DNA from: JABDIP01 sp965212545
GTDB taxonomy: Bacteria > Pseudomonadota > Alphaproteobacteria > DSM-16000 > Inquilinaceae
NCBI GenBank assembly: GCA_965212545.1
Contig: CBDBVB010000021.1
Span: 248,001-312,000 of the forward strand
Direction: 5' to 3'
Length of the DNA stretch: 64,000 bases
Part shown: positions 1-9,145 of the stretch, in pieces
Layout of the letters: every line of letters begins with the position of its first letter
Position numbering within the stretch: the first letter of the stretch is position 1
Position numbers and translations under genes: made by a program
The notes under the pieces: generated by a model
Seen by the model: only the letters and a program-made list of their open reading frames with translations
What the model was told of the DNA's origin: nothing
The model's database searches: none

Positions 1-1307
1 GGCGAACGTTGCCCGTAGAGGGGGTCGTCCGGTGGAAACGGCAGCGCGACATGGGACAACGAAATGACGCCTGTCGGCCACATCAGGTCCAGCGGCACGA
101 TCTCCGATACTTCGGTGGAAAACGGCGCCTTGTGCTGTGCGACAACTTCCATGCTTTCTGGGTGGTCGTTGGTGATGAGCGTCAGGTCGAATGGCAATGT
201 CCCGTCCGCCATCAGCCGATCGGTCAGCGGTCCCGGGTCGGAGATCATCAATTGCGATTTCACGGCAGAGTGGTTGATGTCGAAGAGCACGAGTTCGTGT
301 CGGTAGGGCGCCGATTGCCCAAGCAACCGGTCGACCAGGGCGTCGGTGGAGACCGTGGCGTCGACGGTCGATTTGAACACCAGCGTCGGCGGCAGGCCAA
401 TCCCGGATCCGGAGCTCGATCGGTCGCGGATGCGTTGGGCCACCGACCGGGTCAGTCGATGGACCTGCGCGCCGGCATTGGTGGCGAACGAGTTGTACTT
501 GTAGGGATCGAACTCGGGCACGATCTGCAGCCAAGCCAGGCCCCCCAGACCGGGTAAGACTGACAGCGAGGTCTTCGGGCCGGCCAACGCCGCGGCCGGA
601 TGAATGCCGATGGCCGGCGAGATGAGCACCAGGCTGGCCGGCTCCGGGGAGGCCTCACCGTCCAGCGCGTCCAGGGTGAAATCCAGAGCCAGAGGAGCGC
701 CCGTGGAATAGCCGACGATGTGAATCGGCATTGCCCCGATCTCGGAGGCAAGGTGGTCAACGGCCAGCCGCACCGCGGCCGCCATGTCTTGCCAGCGGAC
801 GGTGGCGAGTCCGGACGGGGCCGTGCCGTGTCCTGGCAGGCGTAATCCGAGGACCCAGTAATTCCGCGCGTTCAAGGCATGGGCCAGAGTGCGCAGGGTA
901 TAGGGCGAATCGGTCAGGCCGTGCAGCAGCAGAACACCGCCGACGGCATCCTCGGCCGGCAGCACGAAACTGCGGTTCCAGTCGGGGCTGCGGCCACGCG
1001 GATCGGCCGCGCTGCCGGCGCTATAGCGGGCAAGCGCGAATTCCGGACCGGTTTCGACCCGGGAGTAGACCTCCTCGTCGAGTTGGCGGAATACCTCGTC
1101 TTCCAACCGCAGGTAGTCCTCGAATGTGCGGATCTCGTCCGCCCTGTCGGCCGTGAATTCCGCGGTCAGGTCTTCGGTATGCCAGGGCTCCAGGGGCGTC
1201 GTGCCGCACCCCTGAACAAGGACAAGGACGGCTAACGACAGCAATCGGAGCAGGGCCGGTGCATTCCGGCTCCTGCATCCGTCGCAATCAAGCGGATTGG
1301 TGATCAT
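1..1307 (-). CDS. alpha/beta hydrolase lipoprotein (3' end outside window)
   Basis: Reading leftwards from ATG at 1307 there is an open frame of about 435 codons with no stop before the window edge. The N-terminus is a lipoprotein signal: a hydrophobic stretch ending LVQGC, with the lipidated Cys near residue 34. The core is an alpha/beta hydrolase fold: LLLHGLTDSPY near residue 127 (oxyanion-hole HG), GYSTG at 199-203 with Ser201 as predicted nucleophile, a candidate acidic residue in STVDATVS, and a late His in LSHVALPFPPDD. Together these suggest a near-complete serine hydrolase anchored to the envelope, of esterase or lipase type; the substrate is unknown. The ATG lies 10 bases after the stop of the upstream hydrolase gene on the same strand, so the two probably form an operon. 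Confidence 0.85.
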   Translation of the reverse strand, partial: MITNPLDCDGCRSRNAPALLRLLSLAVLVLVQGCGTTPLEPWHTEDLTAEFTADRADEIRTFEDYLRLEDEVFRQLDEEVYSRVETGPEFALARYSAGSAADPRGRSPDWNRSFVLPAEDAVGGVLLLHGLTDSPYTLRTLAHALNARNYWVLGLRLPGHGTAPSGLATVRWQDMAAAVRLAVDHLASEIGAMPIHIVGYSTGAPLALDFTLDALDGEASPEPASLVLISPAIGIHPAAALAGPKTSLSVLPGLGGLAWLQIVPEFDPYKYNSFATNAGAQVHRLTRSVAQRIRDRSSSGSGIGLPPTLVFKSTVDATVSTDALVDRLLGQSAPYRHELVLFDINHSAVKSQLMISDPGPLTDRLMADGTLPFDLTLITNDHPESMEVVAQHKAPFSTEVSEIVPLDLMWPTGVISLSHVALPFPPDDPLYGQRS

Positions 1308-1317
1308 CTGATGGCCA

Positions 1318-2514
1318 TTACCGACCGCGGGTCAGAACCCAGTACACGGTGCCCTCGGCCGTCCTGATCTCATAGCGCAGGCGGTTGCGTGGGGTCACTT
1401 CGTTGGTAAGGCGCAGATATAGATCATCGAAGAATTCCGGTGTCTCCAGGCTGAAATTGTGGAAATTGCGCGTGCGATTGACCGGCGTGACATCGACCAG
1501 CGTGACCAGTTCGCTGTCCGGATCAACCAACTCCGACACTCTGATGGCCTCTTCGAGTTGGTCCGGGCTCAGCGTGCTTTCTCCGCGCCGGCGAGACCGG
1601 TTTACGAGGCGGCTCAACACCAATGCCCGATCGTTGGAAGATACATAGACCGTGAGGTTGTTTGCGAGCGCGGTGATTTCCTGCTTGAACCGCGCGTCGA
1701 AGTCATCGTGATCGACGTCGGGCGCCGTCAAGACCACGTCCTCGAACTCGGTGTCCACATCGGCCAGGTCTGCCTGGGCATAAAGATGGCTGAAGGCATC
1801 TACGACGACCTGGCCACCCAGACTGTTCGCCACCAGCCAAAGCCGGTCGGGTTGAACCTGCCGGATGATCAGTTCCAGTGTTCTTGCAAGTTCCGCTCCG
1901 GACGCTTCGGCGATTTGGCGTGCGCGCCCGTAACCTCGCACCGCGCCAGGCTGGTTCCCGGGCCAGTCGAACACCAAAATCGGCGAATTGATATCGATGA
2001 CATGACCGAAGAACGCCGTCTTGCGGAGTGCCGAAGGGAACCTCTCCCTAAATCCGTGAACAATGACCAACAGCGATCGCAACGGGGACTCCTGGACCCG
2101 ACCGCGGATGTTCTCGACGAAGGCGGCTTCGTCCAATTGCCGGATGCCCTGTAGCGTTATCTCCTCGTTCTGGAACCACTCGGTCGGGTTTATGAGCATG
2201 CCAAGGCCCAAGGTTGGCTCGATCCTCGTGTCGAATGAACCGAACGTCAGCTCATCCTGCCGGTCGGTTCCGAAACGCTCCTCTATCGGGCCCTCGTCGG
2301 TCTCATGAACGCGATTGGTCGCATAAAAGAACCGATACGATGCCTGCTCATCGAGCCTCGCAACGGTCATGCGGCGGAACTGAAAAGCCTCGGCGTGGCC
2401 TAGCGCAAAATCCGAGGTCGTGTAGATCGTGTAATAAACCCAGCCGCCAGCCGCCAGCAGCACCACGGCAACAAACGCCGTGCAGAGCAACAGTATCCGA
2501 CGGAAGCGTGTCAT
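1318..2514 (-). CDS. DUF900-type alpha/beta hydrolase, membrane-anchored
   Basis: 398 residues. A single N-terminal hydrophobic segment (about residues 7-30) should anchor it in the membrane with the catalytic domain outside the cytoplasm. The FFYATNR motif near residue 62 is typical of the DUF900 hydrolase family. Later come VHGF at 152-155, FDWPG at 182-186 and the nucleophile elbow VANSLGG at 228-234 with Ser231. The elbow has Asn where most relatives carry His before the Ser. A late NFHNF segment probably supplies the catalytic His. Substrate unknown. It sits directly upstream of a second, lipoprotein hydrolase in the same direction, which suggests coordinated envelope-located hydrolysis. 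Confidence 0.85.
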   Translation of the reverse strand: MTRFRRILLLCTAFVAVVLLAAGGWVYYTIYTTSDFALGHAEAFQFRRMTVARLDEQASYRFFYATNRVHETDEGPIEERFGTDRQDELTFGSFDTRIEPTLGLGMLINPTEWFQNEEITLQGIRQLDEAAFVENIRGRVQESPLRSLLVIVHGFRERFPSALRKTAFFGHVIDINSPILVFDWPGNQPGAVRGYGRARQIAEASGAELARTLELIIRQVQPDRLWLVANSLGGQVVVDAFSHLYAQADLADVDTEFEDVVLTAPDVDHDDFDARFKQEITALANNLTVYVSSNDRALVLSRLVNRSRRRGESTLSPDQLEEAIRVSELVDPDSELVTLVDVTPVNRTRNFHNFSLETPEFFDDLYLRLTNEVTPRNRLRYEIRTAEGTVYWVLTRGR

Positions 2515-2910
2515 GTGGTTTGCCCCATATCCTCACAGACGCTGATGGCGACAATCATCGATCTGCCCTCAGACTCCAAGTCCTTTGAACAGAGCCCAAA
2601 TTACGGCTCGGCCCATTTATCGTCACGCATTCTTGCAGACTCGAAGACCTGGTACATGCGATCAGTGCCTCATGCGCAGCGGGGATGGATGTTGCAGCCG
2701 TCCCGACAAGCGTATTGGAGGGTCAGCAAACCACCTGCGGCCTCTGCGGCGATCATTCCCGTTCAGCCAGCCAAGCCATTGAGCGTTATTGGGCGGGAAA
2801 TGGAATTGGATTACGGAACACCTCCGGAAGATCGCCAATGGCTGCTGATTGGAGTTCCTCCTGTCGGCGGTTCAATGCTTTCTATATGCACCATACTTGC
2901 CAATCCGACC
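2515..2910. other. 396-base stretch without a convincing gene
   Basis: This lies between the start of the DUF900 hydrolase and the end of the sugar kinase, both on the minus strand. An open frame of 156 codons crosses it on the plus strand, but the product has no recognisable motif and runs into the kinase gene antisense. Base composition looks slightly less GC-rich than the neighbours. It presumably holds the hydrolase promoter and the kinase 3' end; I see no clear hairpin terminator. Confidence 0.4.
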
Positions 2911-4449
2911 CTACCGATCGTTTTCCGCATCCACGATGGCGGCATGCAGGTCGGCGGTTGCTGGTCGCAGCCGGCAATAGATTGATCGATACCGGCGGTC
3001 ATAGAAATCTGTCAGGATCCCGTCTGGTCGAATCTCCGTCTCGGGGCATTTCAGCCCTGCGAGAGAAGTCTCCACATCGGGGAATACGCCGGCGGCCAAG
3101 CCGCCCAGAATTGCGGCGCCGAGGCCGGTGGATTCCGGCATTTCCAGTACCTTGATCGTTCTATCGAACACCGCCGCCTTGATCGCCATCAGCAACCGAT
3201 TGCGGCTTACGCCGCCAACCGCGCGGATCTGCTCGATTTGCGCTGCGCCCGCGCTCGTCAGCATGCCGTCGAGCATCTGCCGGGATTCATAGGCAAGCCC
3301 TTCCAGCACGGCGCGGTAGAGCGCGCCCCGGCTGGCCTCGGGATACAAGCCTACGAAACTGCCGCGCGCAACTGGATCAGGGTGCGGCGGGTTGCCCATC
3401 CGCAAGGTCGGCAGGAAGTGCAAACCGTGGCTGCCGGCCGGGACGGATTCCGCCTCGCCGATCAGGGTCTCGTGCGGGATCTCCGCTCCCACCACCCGGT
3501 GCAGCCAATCCACGCTGGCACCGGAGGTGAAGCTGGCTGCAAACACGTAGTAGTACGGCCGGTCGAGCATCATAGCGCCTTGCGCGTAGCCGGCGCGCGT
3601 CAGGGCGGTATCGGCAATGGGCTGATCAAGCGCCAGCAGCAGCGCTTCCGCGGTGCCGAGAGAATTGAGCAGCGTGCCCGGACGCCAAGCCCCCGCGGCC
3701 AGCGCGCCGACGATGTGGTCATGACCGCCAACTCCGACCGCGCAATGCTGTGGAAGCCCGGTGACCTCGGCCACATCGGGCAACACAGGCCCGAGCGCGA
3801 CACCGTTAGCCGTCAATGGTGCGAACAACGCCGGATCAACGCCGACCTCGCGCAGCAGGTCATCCGCCCATGCGCCGGATTGGAGGTTTAGAGCAAGGGT
3901 CCGTGAGGCCAGGCTGTAATCGGCTGCTGCCACGCCACTGAGCCGCCAAGCCAGATAATCCGCCATGTTCAGCCAGCGCTTGGTTCGGGCATAGGCCTCG
4001 GGGGCGTTGGCCTTGAGCCAAAGCAGCTTGCAGAGGCTGAACATCGGATTGGACGCGACGCCCGTCATTTCCGCCCAACGATCCGCACCGATTTTTGCGT
4101 TGGCCTGGGCGCATTCCTCTTCAGGACGGGTGTCGAACCAGGCGATGGCCCCATAGGTCGGTCGGCCGTCAACATCGAGCGGAACACCCGCCTCACCGAC
4201 ACTGGCCACTGCGAGGCCGGCGATCCGATCCGGGTCGTCCAACTGGCCTGTCGCTTGTCGAAGCGCCGATACCGTGGTCGACCAGAGGGCTTCCGGGTCG
4301 TGTTCGGCCCAGCCCGGCCGCGGATGATCGATCGGCGTCGGGACGCTGCCGGTGGCGACCACCGTGCCGTTCGTCTCGATCACCAGCGCACGGATATGGG
4401 TGGTGCCGAAATCGACGCCGACCAGTAGCGGGTCGCTTCTCGCGGTCAT
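2911..4449 (-). CDS. FGGY-family carbohydrate kinase
   Basis: 512 residues, the usual family length. The N-terminal ATPase motif DFGTTHIR starts at residue 13. A GVGGHDHIVGAL segment near residue 245 carries the Asp expected to be the catalytic base. The C-terminal half has AVGGVSRNRLL and STGLGAAILGG, which form the second phosphate and adenosine sites. It phosphorylates a sugar or polyol with ATP in the cytoplasm; the exact substrate cannot be read from sequence. The gene diverges from a complete sugar ABC importer at 4781-7663, so it most likely phosphorylates the imported sugar. The start at 4449 gives a normal N-terminus, although no strong ribosome site precedes it. Confidence 0.9.
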   Translation of the reverse strand: MTARSDPLLVGVDFGTTHIRALVIETNGTVVATGSVPTPIDHPRPGWAEHDPEALWSTTVSALRQATGQLDDPDRIAGLAVASVGEAGVPLDVDGRPTYGAIAWFDTRPEEECAQANAKIGADRWAEMTGVASNPMFSLCKLLWLKANAPEAYARTKRWLNMADYLAWRLSGVAAADYSLASRTLALNLQSGAWADDLLREVGVDPALFAPLTANGVALGPVLPDVAEVTGLPQHCAVGVGGHDHIVGALAAGAWRPGTLLNSLGTAEALLLALDQPIADTALTRAGYAQGAMMLDRPYYYVFAASFTSGASVDWLHRVVGAEIPHETLIGEAESVPAGSHGLHFLPTLRMGNPPHPDPVARGSFVGLYPEASRGALYRAVLEGLAYESRQMLDGMLTSAGAAQIEQIRAVGGVSRNRLLMAIKAAVFDRTIKVLEMPESTGLGAAILGGLAAGVFPDVETSLAGLKCPETEIRPDGILTDFYDRRYRSIYCRLRPATADLHAAIVDAENDR

Positions 4450-4780
4450 GGCGCGCGCCCTAGCCGATTGTCCGTGTTTCGGGATCGACGCCGGTTCTGG
4501 TGATCAAATCCACGACTCCGACAGCATATTGCACGTCCCCAAGGTGACGGAAATTGCCGGCGAATGCCGTCGATGCGCCGCTCCGGCCGGCGCTGAAGTC
4601 GGTCCCAGTCACCATCCCCTCCCTCGAAGAAACGCACTGTCGGCTTGGCCGGTTCAGGCCCGAACCCTGTGCGACTCTCACTCCGCCGTTGCCTTGCTGG
4701 CAAGAAAAACGTTTAAATGTAGTGCCAACAATGAAATCGACCGCGGCATTGCAACGCAGCGGCAAGAGGGAGGATGCAGC
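4450..4780. promoter_or_regulatory. divergent control region between kinase and ABC importer
   Basis: 331 bases separate the divergent kinase and binding-protein genes and must hold both promoters. The only clear features are an A/T-rich segment around 4701-4735 containing AAACGTTT (4707-4714) and a strong ribosome site GAGGGAGGA at 4766-4774 in front of the binding-protein ATG at 4781. The frame of the binding protein is open further upstream, but that extension has no signal peptide and is not believed. Confidence 0.5.
4707..4714. promoter_or_regulatory. possible LacI-family operator core
   Basis: The octamer AAACGTTT is a perfect palindrome with a central CG inside the only A/T-rich part of the divergent intergenic region. 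Central-CG palindromes of this form are the core of operators for LacI/PurR/RbsR regulators, which commonly control sugar ABC importers. It lies about 67 bases before the binding-protein start. The half-sites do not extend symmetrically beyond eight bases and no LacI gene is seen nearby, so this is only suggestive. Confidence 0.3.
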
Positions 4781-5758
4781 ATGAAGAGGCTGATGACGGC
4801 TGTCGCTATGGCGGCGGCCATGTTTGCCGGCGGGCTGACGGGCCCGGCGCAGGCACAGAAAGACCTGACGATAGCTCTCATTCCAGGTCTGACCACCGAC
4901 GCCTTCTACATCACCATGAATCGTGGCGCTCAGCACGCTGCCGATGCGCTTGGAGTCGAACTGTTGTTCCAGGGCGCACCGGAATTCAACCCGACCCTGC
5001 AGGTGCCGGTTCTGGACGCGGTCATTGCCCGCGGACCGGACGCGATCCTGATCGCGCCGACCGACAAAGTCCAGTTGATCGAGCCGCTGCGTCGCGCCCA
5101 TGAGGCCGGAATTCCGGTCATCACCGTCGACACCTTCATCGATGACGGCCAGTACCAGGACGGATCCGGTGATGGCGATTTCCCGCTGAGCTACATTGCA
5201 TCCGACAATGTGCTGGGTGGACAGATTGCTGCGCGCGCCTTGGCAGAGGCCATCGGCGGCCAGGGGACCGTCTATGTCTCGAACGTGAAGCCCGGTATCT
5301 CGACCACCGACCAGCGCGAGGAAGGCTTCAAGATGGAGATGGCCAACCATCCGGGCGTCACCGTACTGGAGACCCAGTTCAACGACGATGATGCCAATAA
5401 GGCCGCATCGCAGCTTCAGGCTGTTGTTGCCCGCAATCCGGACCTGGCCGGCGTGTTCGGCGCCAATCTGTTTTCCGCCGTCGGTGCCGCGAATGGCGTT
5501 CGCGCCGTCGGAAAATCCGGCGAGATCCGGGTCGTCGCGTTCGACGCGCCGCAATCCATCGTCGACAACATCGGCGAGGGTCTGGTGGACATGACGATCG
5601 CCCAGCATCCGGCCGAGATCGGCTATTACGGCGTCATGAGCGCCTATGCCCATCTGACCGGGCAGTCGCTGCCGATCGCCATCGGCACCGGATTCACGGT
5701 GATCGACGCAAGCAACATGAACGACCCCGACATCACCAAGTTCATCTACTCCGAGTAA
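4781..5758 (+). CDS. sugar ABC transporter substrate-binding protein
   Basis: 325 residues from ATG 4781, chosen because it gives a clean signal peptide (MKRLMTAVAMAAAMFAGG, cleavage after AQA near residue 23) and follows the ribosome site GAGGGAGGA. The mature part is a periplasmic binding protein of the RbsB/FrcB class (Peripla_BP_4). It starts with DLTIALIPGL, then GPDAILIAPTD and GIPVITVDTF in the first lobe, and GVFGANLFSAVGA and VVAFDAPQSIVDNI in the second. It should capture a sugar in the periplasm and hand it to the permease at 5877-6911. A strong hairpin directly follows the gene, consistent with higher expression of the binding protein than of the membrane parts. Confidence 0.92.
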   Translation: MKRLMTAVAMAAAMFAGGLTGPAQAQKDLTIALIPGLTTDAFYITMNRGAQHAADALGVELLFQGAPEFNPTLQVPVLDAVIARGPDAILIAPTDKVQLIEPLRRAHEAGIPVITVDTFIDDGQYQDGSGDGDFPLSYIASDNVLGGQIAARALAEAIGGQGTVYVSNVKPGISTTDQREEGFKMEMANHPGVTVLETQFNDDDANKAASQLQAVVARNPDLAGVFGANLFSAVGAANGVRAVGKSGEIRVVAFDAPQSIVDNIGEGLVDMTIAQHPAEIGYYGVMSAYAHLTGQSLPIAIGTGFTVIDASNMNDPDITKFIYSE

Positions 5759-5773
5759 TGCCTGAGCGAGTCG

Positions 5774-5796
5774 GGATGGCGGCAATGCCGCCATCC
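5774..5796 (+). terminator. intra-operon hairpin after the binding-protein gene
   Basis: The 10-base arms GGATGGCGGC (5774-5783) and GCCGCCATCC (5787-5796) pair perfectly around the loop AAT, starting 15 bases after the stop codon. No T-run follows, so it is more likely a partial terminator or an mRNA 3'-end stabiliser than a full intrinsic terminator. Such hairpins between the binding-protein and permease genes are common in ABC importer operons. Confidence 0.7.
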
Positions 5797-5876
5797 TGAC
5801 TGCCGGCCGATCCAATACCCGGTTCAGGCGTCGAGCCTGACTGAATTTCCGTTGCGAACATGAGGTGACAGCGAGC

Positions 5877-6911
5877 GTGAGTGCCGTTGAGACCACGAGC
5901 GACCCGGTCGCCGAACAGGCCACGCTGGTGCGCTGGATCGCGGCGGCGTGGTCCTGGTTATTCCTGATCCTGCTGCTGGTGTTCTTCGAGGTCTGGGCGC
6001 GTGCCGCTTATGGCATTTCGTTTTTGCTCAATCCCTTCAATGTGCAGAGCATCACATTGTTCGCCGTGGCGCCATTACTGCTGGCGCTGGGCCAGACTCT
6101 GGTGATCATCTCCGGCGGCATCGATCTTTCGGTCGGCTTCACGATGGGGCTGGCGGCGGTCATTTGCGCCCGAGCTATGCAGGCCCTGGCCCCGGAGCTG
6201 GGGCCCGAGGCCGCGATGGCGCTGGGAATCCTGGCCGCATTCGCCGTGTCGCTGGTTCCCGGACTGACCAATGGATTTCTAATCGCCCGGCTTGGCGTCC
6301 CCGCCTTCATCGGTACGCTGGGCATGTACGGTATTGCGCGCGGCACCGGGTTTCTGGCCGCCGGCGGCACGACGGTGCCGGTGCGCAACGAATATCTGTC
6401 CTGGCTGGGCAATGGCACTATCCTCGGCATTCCGGCCCCGGTGTTCGTGACCGTGCTGGTGGTCGGCCTGGTTCACTACGTCCTGTCGCAGACCCGGTTC
6501 GGCCAATACACCTATGCCATCGGCGGCAATCGCGAGGCCGCGGTCCGCGCGGGCATCAACGTCCGTCGCCACACCATGACGATCTACGTGATCGCAGCGG
6601 CCTGCGCGGCTCTCAGCGGTATTCTGTACACAGCACGATTCTCGGCTGGTGCGGCCCAGGCGGGCGAACCGTTGCTGCTCGATGCCATCGCGGCAGTGGT
6701 GATCGGTGGTGCCAGCCTGTTCGGCGGGTCCGGCACTATCATAGGCACGGTGATCGGCGCTTTGATCATCGCCGTTATCCAGTACGGTCTGGTGTTCATC
6801 AATGTCGAGCCGTTCTGGCAGTTCGTGGCCGTGGGCGTGGTCATCATCATCTCGGTGCTGGTCGACCAGTCGCGCAGCCGTCTCACCGGCGGAGGCAAGG
6901 GCGAGGCATGA
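5877..6911 (+). CDS. sugar ABC transporter permease (RbsC/FrcC type)
   Basis: 344 residues from GTG 5877. This start is preferred over GTG 5865 because GAGGTGA at 5862-5868 then sits 8 bases upstream. The protein is highly hydrophobic with about 8-10 membrane segments. It shows the family landmarks ISGGIDLSVGFTMGLAA in the first third, GNREAAVRAGINV in the cytoplasmic loop, and VVIGGASLFGGSGTIIGTVIG near the C-terminus, typical of BPD_transp_2 permeases for pentoses and hexoses. It forms the membrane channel with the binding protein upstream and the ATPase whose ATG overlaps its stop. Confidence 0.93.
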   Translation: MSAVETTSDPVAEQATLVRWIAAAWSWLFLILLLVFFEVWARAAYGISFLLNPFNVQSITLFAVAPLLLALGQTLVIISGGIDLSVGFTMGLAAVICARAMQALAPELGPEAAMALGILAAFAVSLVPGLTNGFLIARLGVPAFIGTLGMYGIARGTGFLAAGGTTVPVRNEYLSWLGNGTILGIPAPVFVTVLVVGLVHYVLSQTRFGQYTYAIGGNREAAVRAGINVRRHTMTIYVIAAACAALSGILYTARFSAGAAQAGEPLLLDAIAAVVIGGASLFGGSGTIIGTVIGALIIAVIQYGLVFINVEPFWQFVAVGVVIIISVLVDQSRSRLTGGGKGEA

Positions 6912-7663
6912 GCGCTGCGGCCGGACGGGACCCGATCCTCTCGGTTCAGGGAATCTCCAAGCGCTTTGGCGGTGTCCATGCGCTGGACAACGTCTCCTTT
7001 GATCTCTTCCCTGGCGAGGTCCTAGCCCTGGCCGGCGACAACGGCGCCGGCAAATCCACGCTGATCAAGGCGATCTCCGGGGTCTACCGGCCGGACGATG
7101 GCGAAGTCCTGTACAAGGGCAAGCCCGTAGGGTTCGAGAACCCACGGCAGGCCCGGGACCTTGGGATCGAGACCATCTATCAGGATCTGGCCCTGGCCGA
7201 CAATCTGGATGTCGGCGCCAATGTGTTCCTGGGCCGCGAACCGATGCGCAAGGCGTTTGGCCTGCTCCCTGTGCTCGATCGGCGCCTTATGCGTCGGCAG
7301 GCCCGTGAGGCCATCGAAACGCTGGACATCGAGATCAAGAAACTGAACGTGCCGGTGCGGACCCTGTCCGGCGGTCAGCGTCAGGCGGTAGCGATCGGCC
7401 GGGCGATATTCTGGAAGGCTGAAATCCTGATCATGGACGAACCGACCGCGGCGCTTGGCGTGCCTGAGCAGCGCAAGGTTCGGGCACTGGTGGAAAGCCT
7501 GAAGACCAGCAACGTCGCGGTGATCTTCATCTCGCACAATCTCGGTGACATCTTTGCGGTCGCCGACCGGATCCTGGTACTGCGACGCGGTATTCTGGCC
7601 GGCGAGCGACGCACCGAAGAGACCGATGGGGACGAGATCGTCAAGCTGATGGTCGGGGGCTAA
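6908..7663 (+). CDS. sugar ABC transporter ATP-binding protein, single domain
   Basis: 251 residues, starting at an ATGA overlap with the permease stop. Walker A GDNGAGKST lies near residue 40, the signature LSGGQRQAVAIGRA near 154 and Walker B ILIMDEPTA near 176. Only one ATPase domain is present, whereas RbsA/XylG/MglA-type partners have two in about 500 residues. This matches the FrcA style found in Rhizobiales, where the subunit works as a homodimer. It energises import of the sugar bound by the 4781-5758 product. The gene ends 12 bases from the convergent pentapeptide-repeat gene. Confidence 0.93.
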   Translation: MSAAAGRDPILSVQGISKRFGGVHALDNVSFDLFPGEVLALAGDNGAGKSTLIKAISGVYRPDDGEVLYKGKPVGFENPRQARDLGIETIYQDLALADNLDVGANVFLGREPMRKAFGLLPVLDRRLMRRQAREAIETLDIEIKKLNVPVRTLSGGQRQAVAIGRAIFWKAEILIMDEPTAALGVPEQRKVRALVESLKTSNVAVIFISHNLGDIFAVADRILVLRRGILAGERRTEETDGDEIVKLMVGG

Positions 7664-7675
7664 TTCGGGCTTAGG

Positions 7676-8965
7676 TCAGGCTGCCGGCTGGGACTTGCCT
7701 GGCGGGTGCTCCGGAGGGTGCAGGATTGCGTCGGTCAGGATCGCATCCGCCATATTGGCACTGACCCGGTCGACGCCGGTCAGATCGGCGCCGGTCAGAT
7801 CGGCGCATTGCATCGTGCAATACGCCAGCCTTGCATGTCGCAGATTGGCGCCGCGCAGGCTGGTGATGCGCCGCCGGCCCGTCGGGTTGCCCATCGCGTC
7901 GTTGATCATGGCGGGCGCGAGTTTGGCCTGGGTTAGATCGGCGCGGACCAGAGACACGGAATCGAGCTTCGCGCCGGACAGGTTGGCGCCGTAGAGGTTT
8001 ATCTCGTCCAGCACGCCGTCCGACAGGTCGGCCATGATCAGCTTGGCGCCGTTCAGTGCCGCTCCCGAGAGGTCGACGCGGCGCAGCACCGCGCCTGACA
8101 GATTGACGCCGCTCAGGTCTATCCCCCTCAAATCGGCGCCGTCGACCTCGGCCCGCGTCCCGGTGCGACCGCCGCTTTCCACCCATTTGCCGTGCTCGAG
8201 GATCGCGCGGCGCAGGTTCGCGTCGAGGGATTCGATGGTGCGGGCGAACATGGCGTTGGTCGTATCGGCCAGTGTCAGGTCGCATTGACTCAGATCCGCG
8301 CCATAGAGGTCGGCTCCGCGCAGGCTGCACCCCGCGACGGCAGCGCCTTTCAGTATGGCGCCCGACATCCGCGTACTCTCCATCACGGTATTGGTGAGAT
8401 TGGCGTGAGTGAGGTCGGCGTTTTGCAGATTGCTCGCCGACAGATCGGCGCCGGAAAGGTCCGCATTGCGCAAGAGGGCGCCGGTCAAATCCGTCTTGGT
8501 GATCGACCAGCCGGTCATGCGCTTGCCGCTCATATCGGCTCGGGAGAGATCGGCCTTGTCGATGGCCACAGTCTGGTAGCCGGGCGCGCAGGGCTCGATA
8601 CCGCCGTCTTCGCTCTGGGTCAGCAGCGTGCCGTCCCGAAGATCGGCCCGCCGCAGATTGGCGCTGATGAAATTTGCGCCATGCAGCCTGGCCCCGCGCA
8701 GATCGGTGTCGGCCAACACCGCTTCGCTCAGATCGCTATGAGACAGATCGGCGCCGAACAGATCGGCGCCCCTGAGATTGGCGCCGGTCAGGATCGCGCC
8801 GGACAACCTTACGCCGGACATCTTGGCGTCGCGAAGATCGACGCCCGACAGGTCGAGACCCTGAAGGTTTCCAAGCGTGAAGTCAGCTCGAACGCCGCCC
8901 GGTTGGCCTTTCAGCCATTTGACGTGATCGGCGAGTAGCTTTTCCAGATAGGCTGGCGGCGACAT
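7676..8965 (-). CDS. pentapeptide-repeat protein
   Basis: 429 residues. After about 30 residues (AYLEKLLADHVKWLKGQ) the protein is almost entirely tandem A(D/N)LxG-type pentapeptides, for example LQGLDLSGVDLRDAKMSGV and ADLSGADLSASNLQNADL. These fold as a right-handed quadrilateral beta-helix. Two interruptions occur, near residues 118-140 (DGGIEPCAPGYQTVAIDKAD) and near 245-270 (HGKWVESGG), so there are probably three helix blocks. There is no signal peptide, so it is cytoplasmic. Function unknown: some family members mimic DNA and protect gyrase, but most are uncharacterised. Convergent with the sugar ABC operon. Confidence 0.88.
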   Translation of the reverse strand: MSPPAYLEKLLADHVKWLKGQPGGVRADFTLGNLQGLDLSGVDLRDAKMSGVRLSGAILTGANLRGADLFGADLSHSDLSEAVLADTDLRGARLHGANFISANLRRADLRDGTLLTQSEDGGIEPCAPGYQTVAIDKADLSRADMSGKRMTGWSITKTDLTGALLRNADLSGADLSASNLQNADLTHANLTNTVMESTRMSGAILKGAAVAGCSLRGADLYGADLSQCDLTLADTTNAMFARTIESLDANLRRAILEHGKWVESGGRTGTRAEVDGADLRGIDLSGVNLSGAVLRRVDLSGAALNGAKLIMADLSDGVLDEINLYGANLSGAKLDSVSLVRADLTQAKLAPAMINDAMGNPTGRRRITSLRGANLRHARLAYCTMQCADLTGADLTGVDRVSANMADAILTDAILHPPEHPPGKSQPAA

Positions 8966-9145
8966 ATCCTATCCATGCGAGTCCGGCAATAAGGCGCTTT
9001 GGCCGCCCGTCGATCCCGGGAATGATGAAGGGCCAGTGATTATCTGCGGGAAGCAGTTATCGAAGTCTAAACTTATGATTGCATTTCGCGTCGCCGAATC
9101 TTTGCATCATTGCCAATCGCATTGCGGCAGCTGGTGGCCCGCGCT

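Noticed and set aside
9..557. 182-codon plus-strand frame at the window start
   Set aside because: It is antisense to the alpha/beta hydrolase lipoprotein, whose motifs are convincing; the product has no family likeness.
2515..2985. 156-codon plus-strand frame in the intergenic gap
   Set aside because: No family likeness, no ribosome site and it runs antisense into the kinase gene.
4460..5923. 487-codon minus-strand frame over the sugar-binding-protein gene
   Set aside because: Antisense of a clear periplasmic binding protein; codon bias keeps it open. No motif in it.
8192..8938. 248-codon plus-strand frame with IGA-like repeats
   Set aside because: Mirror image of the pentapeptide-repeat coding strand; the periodicity is a by-product.
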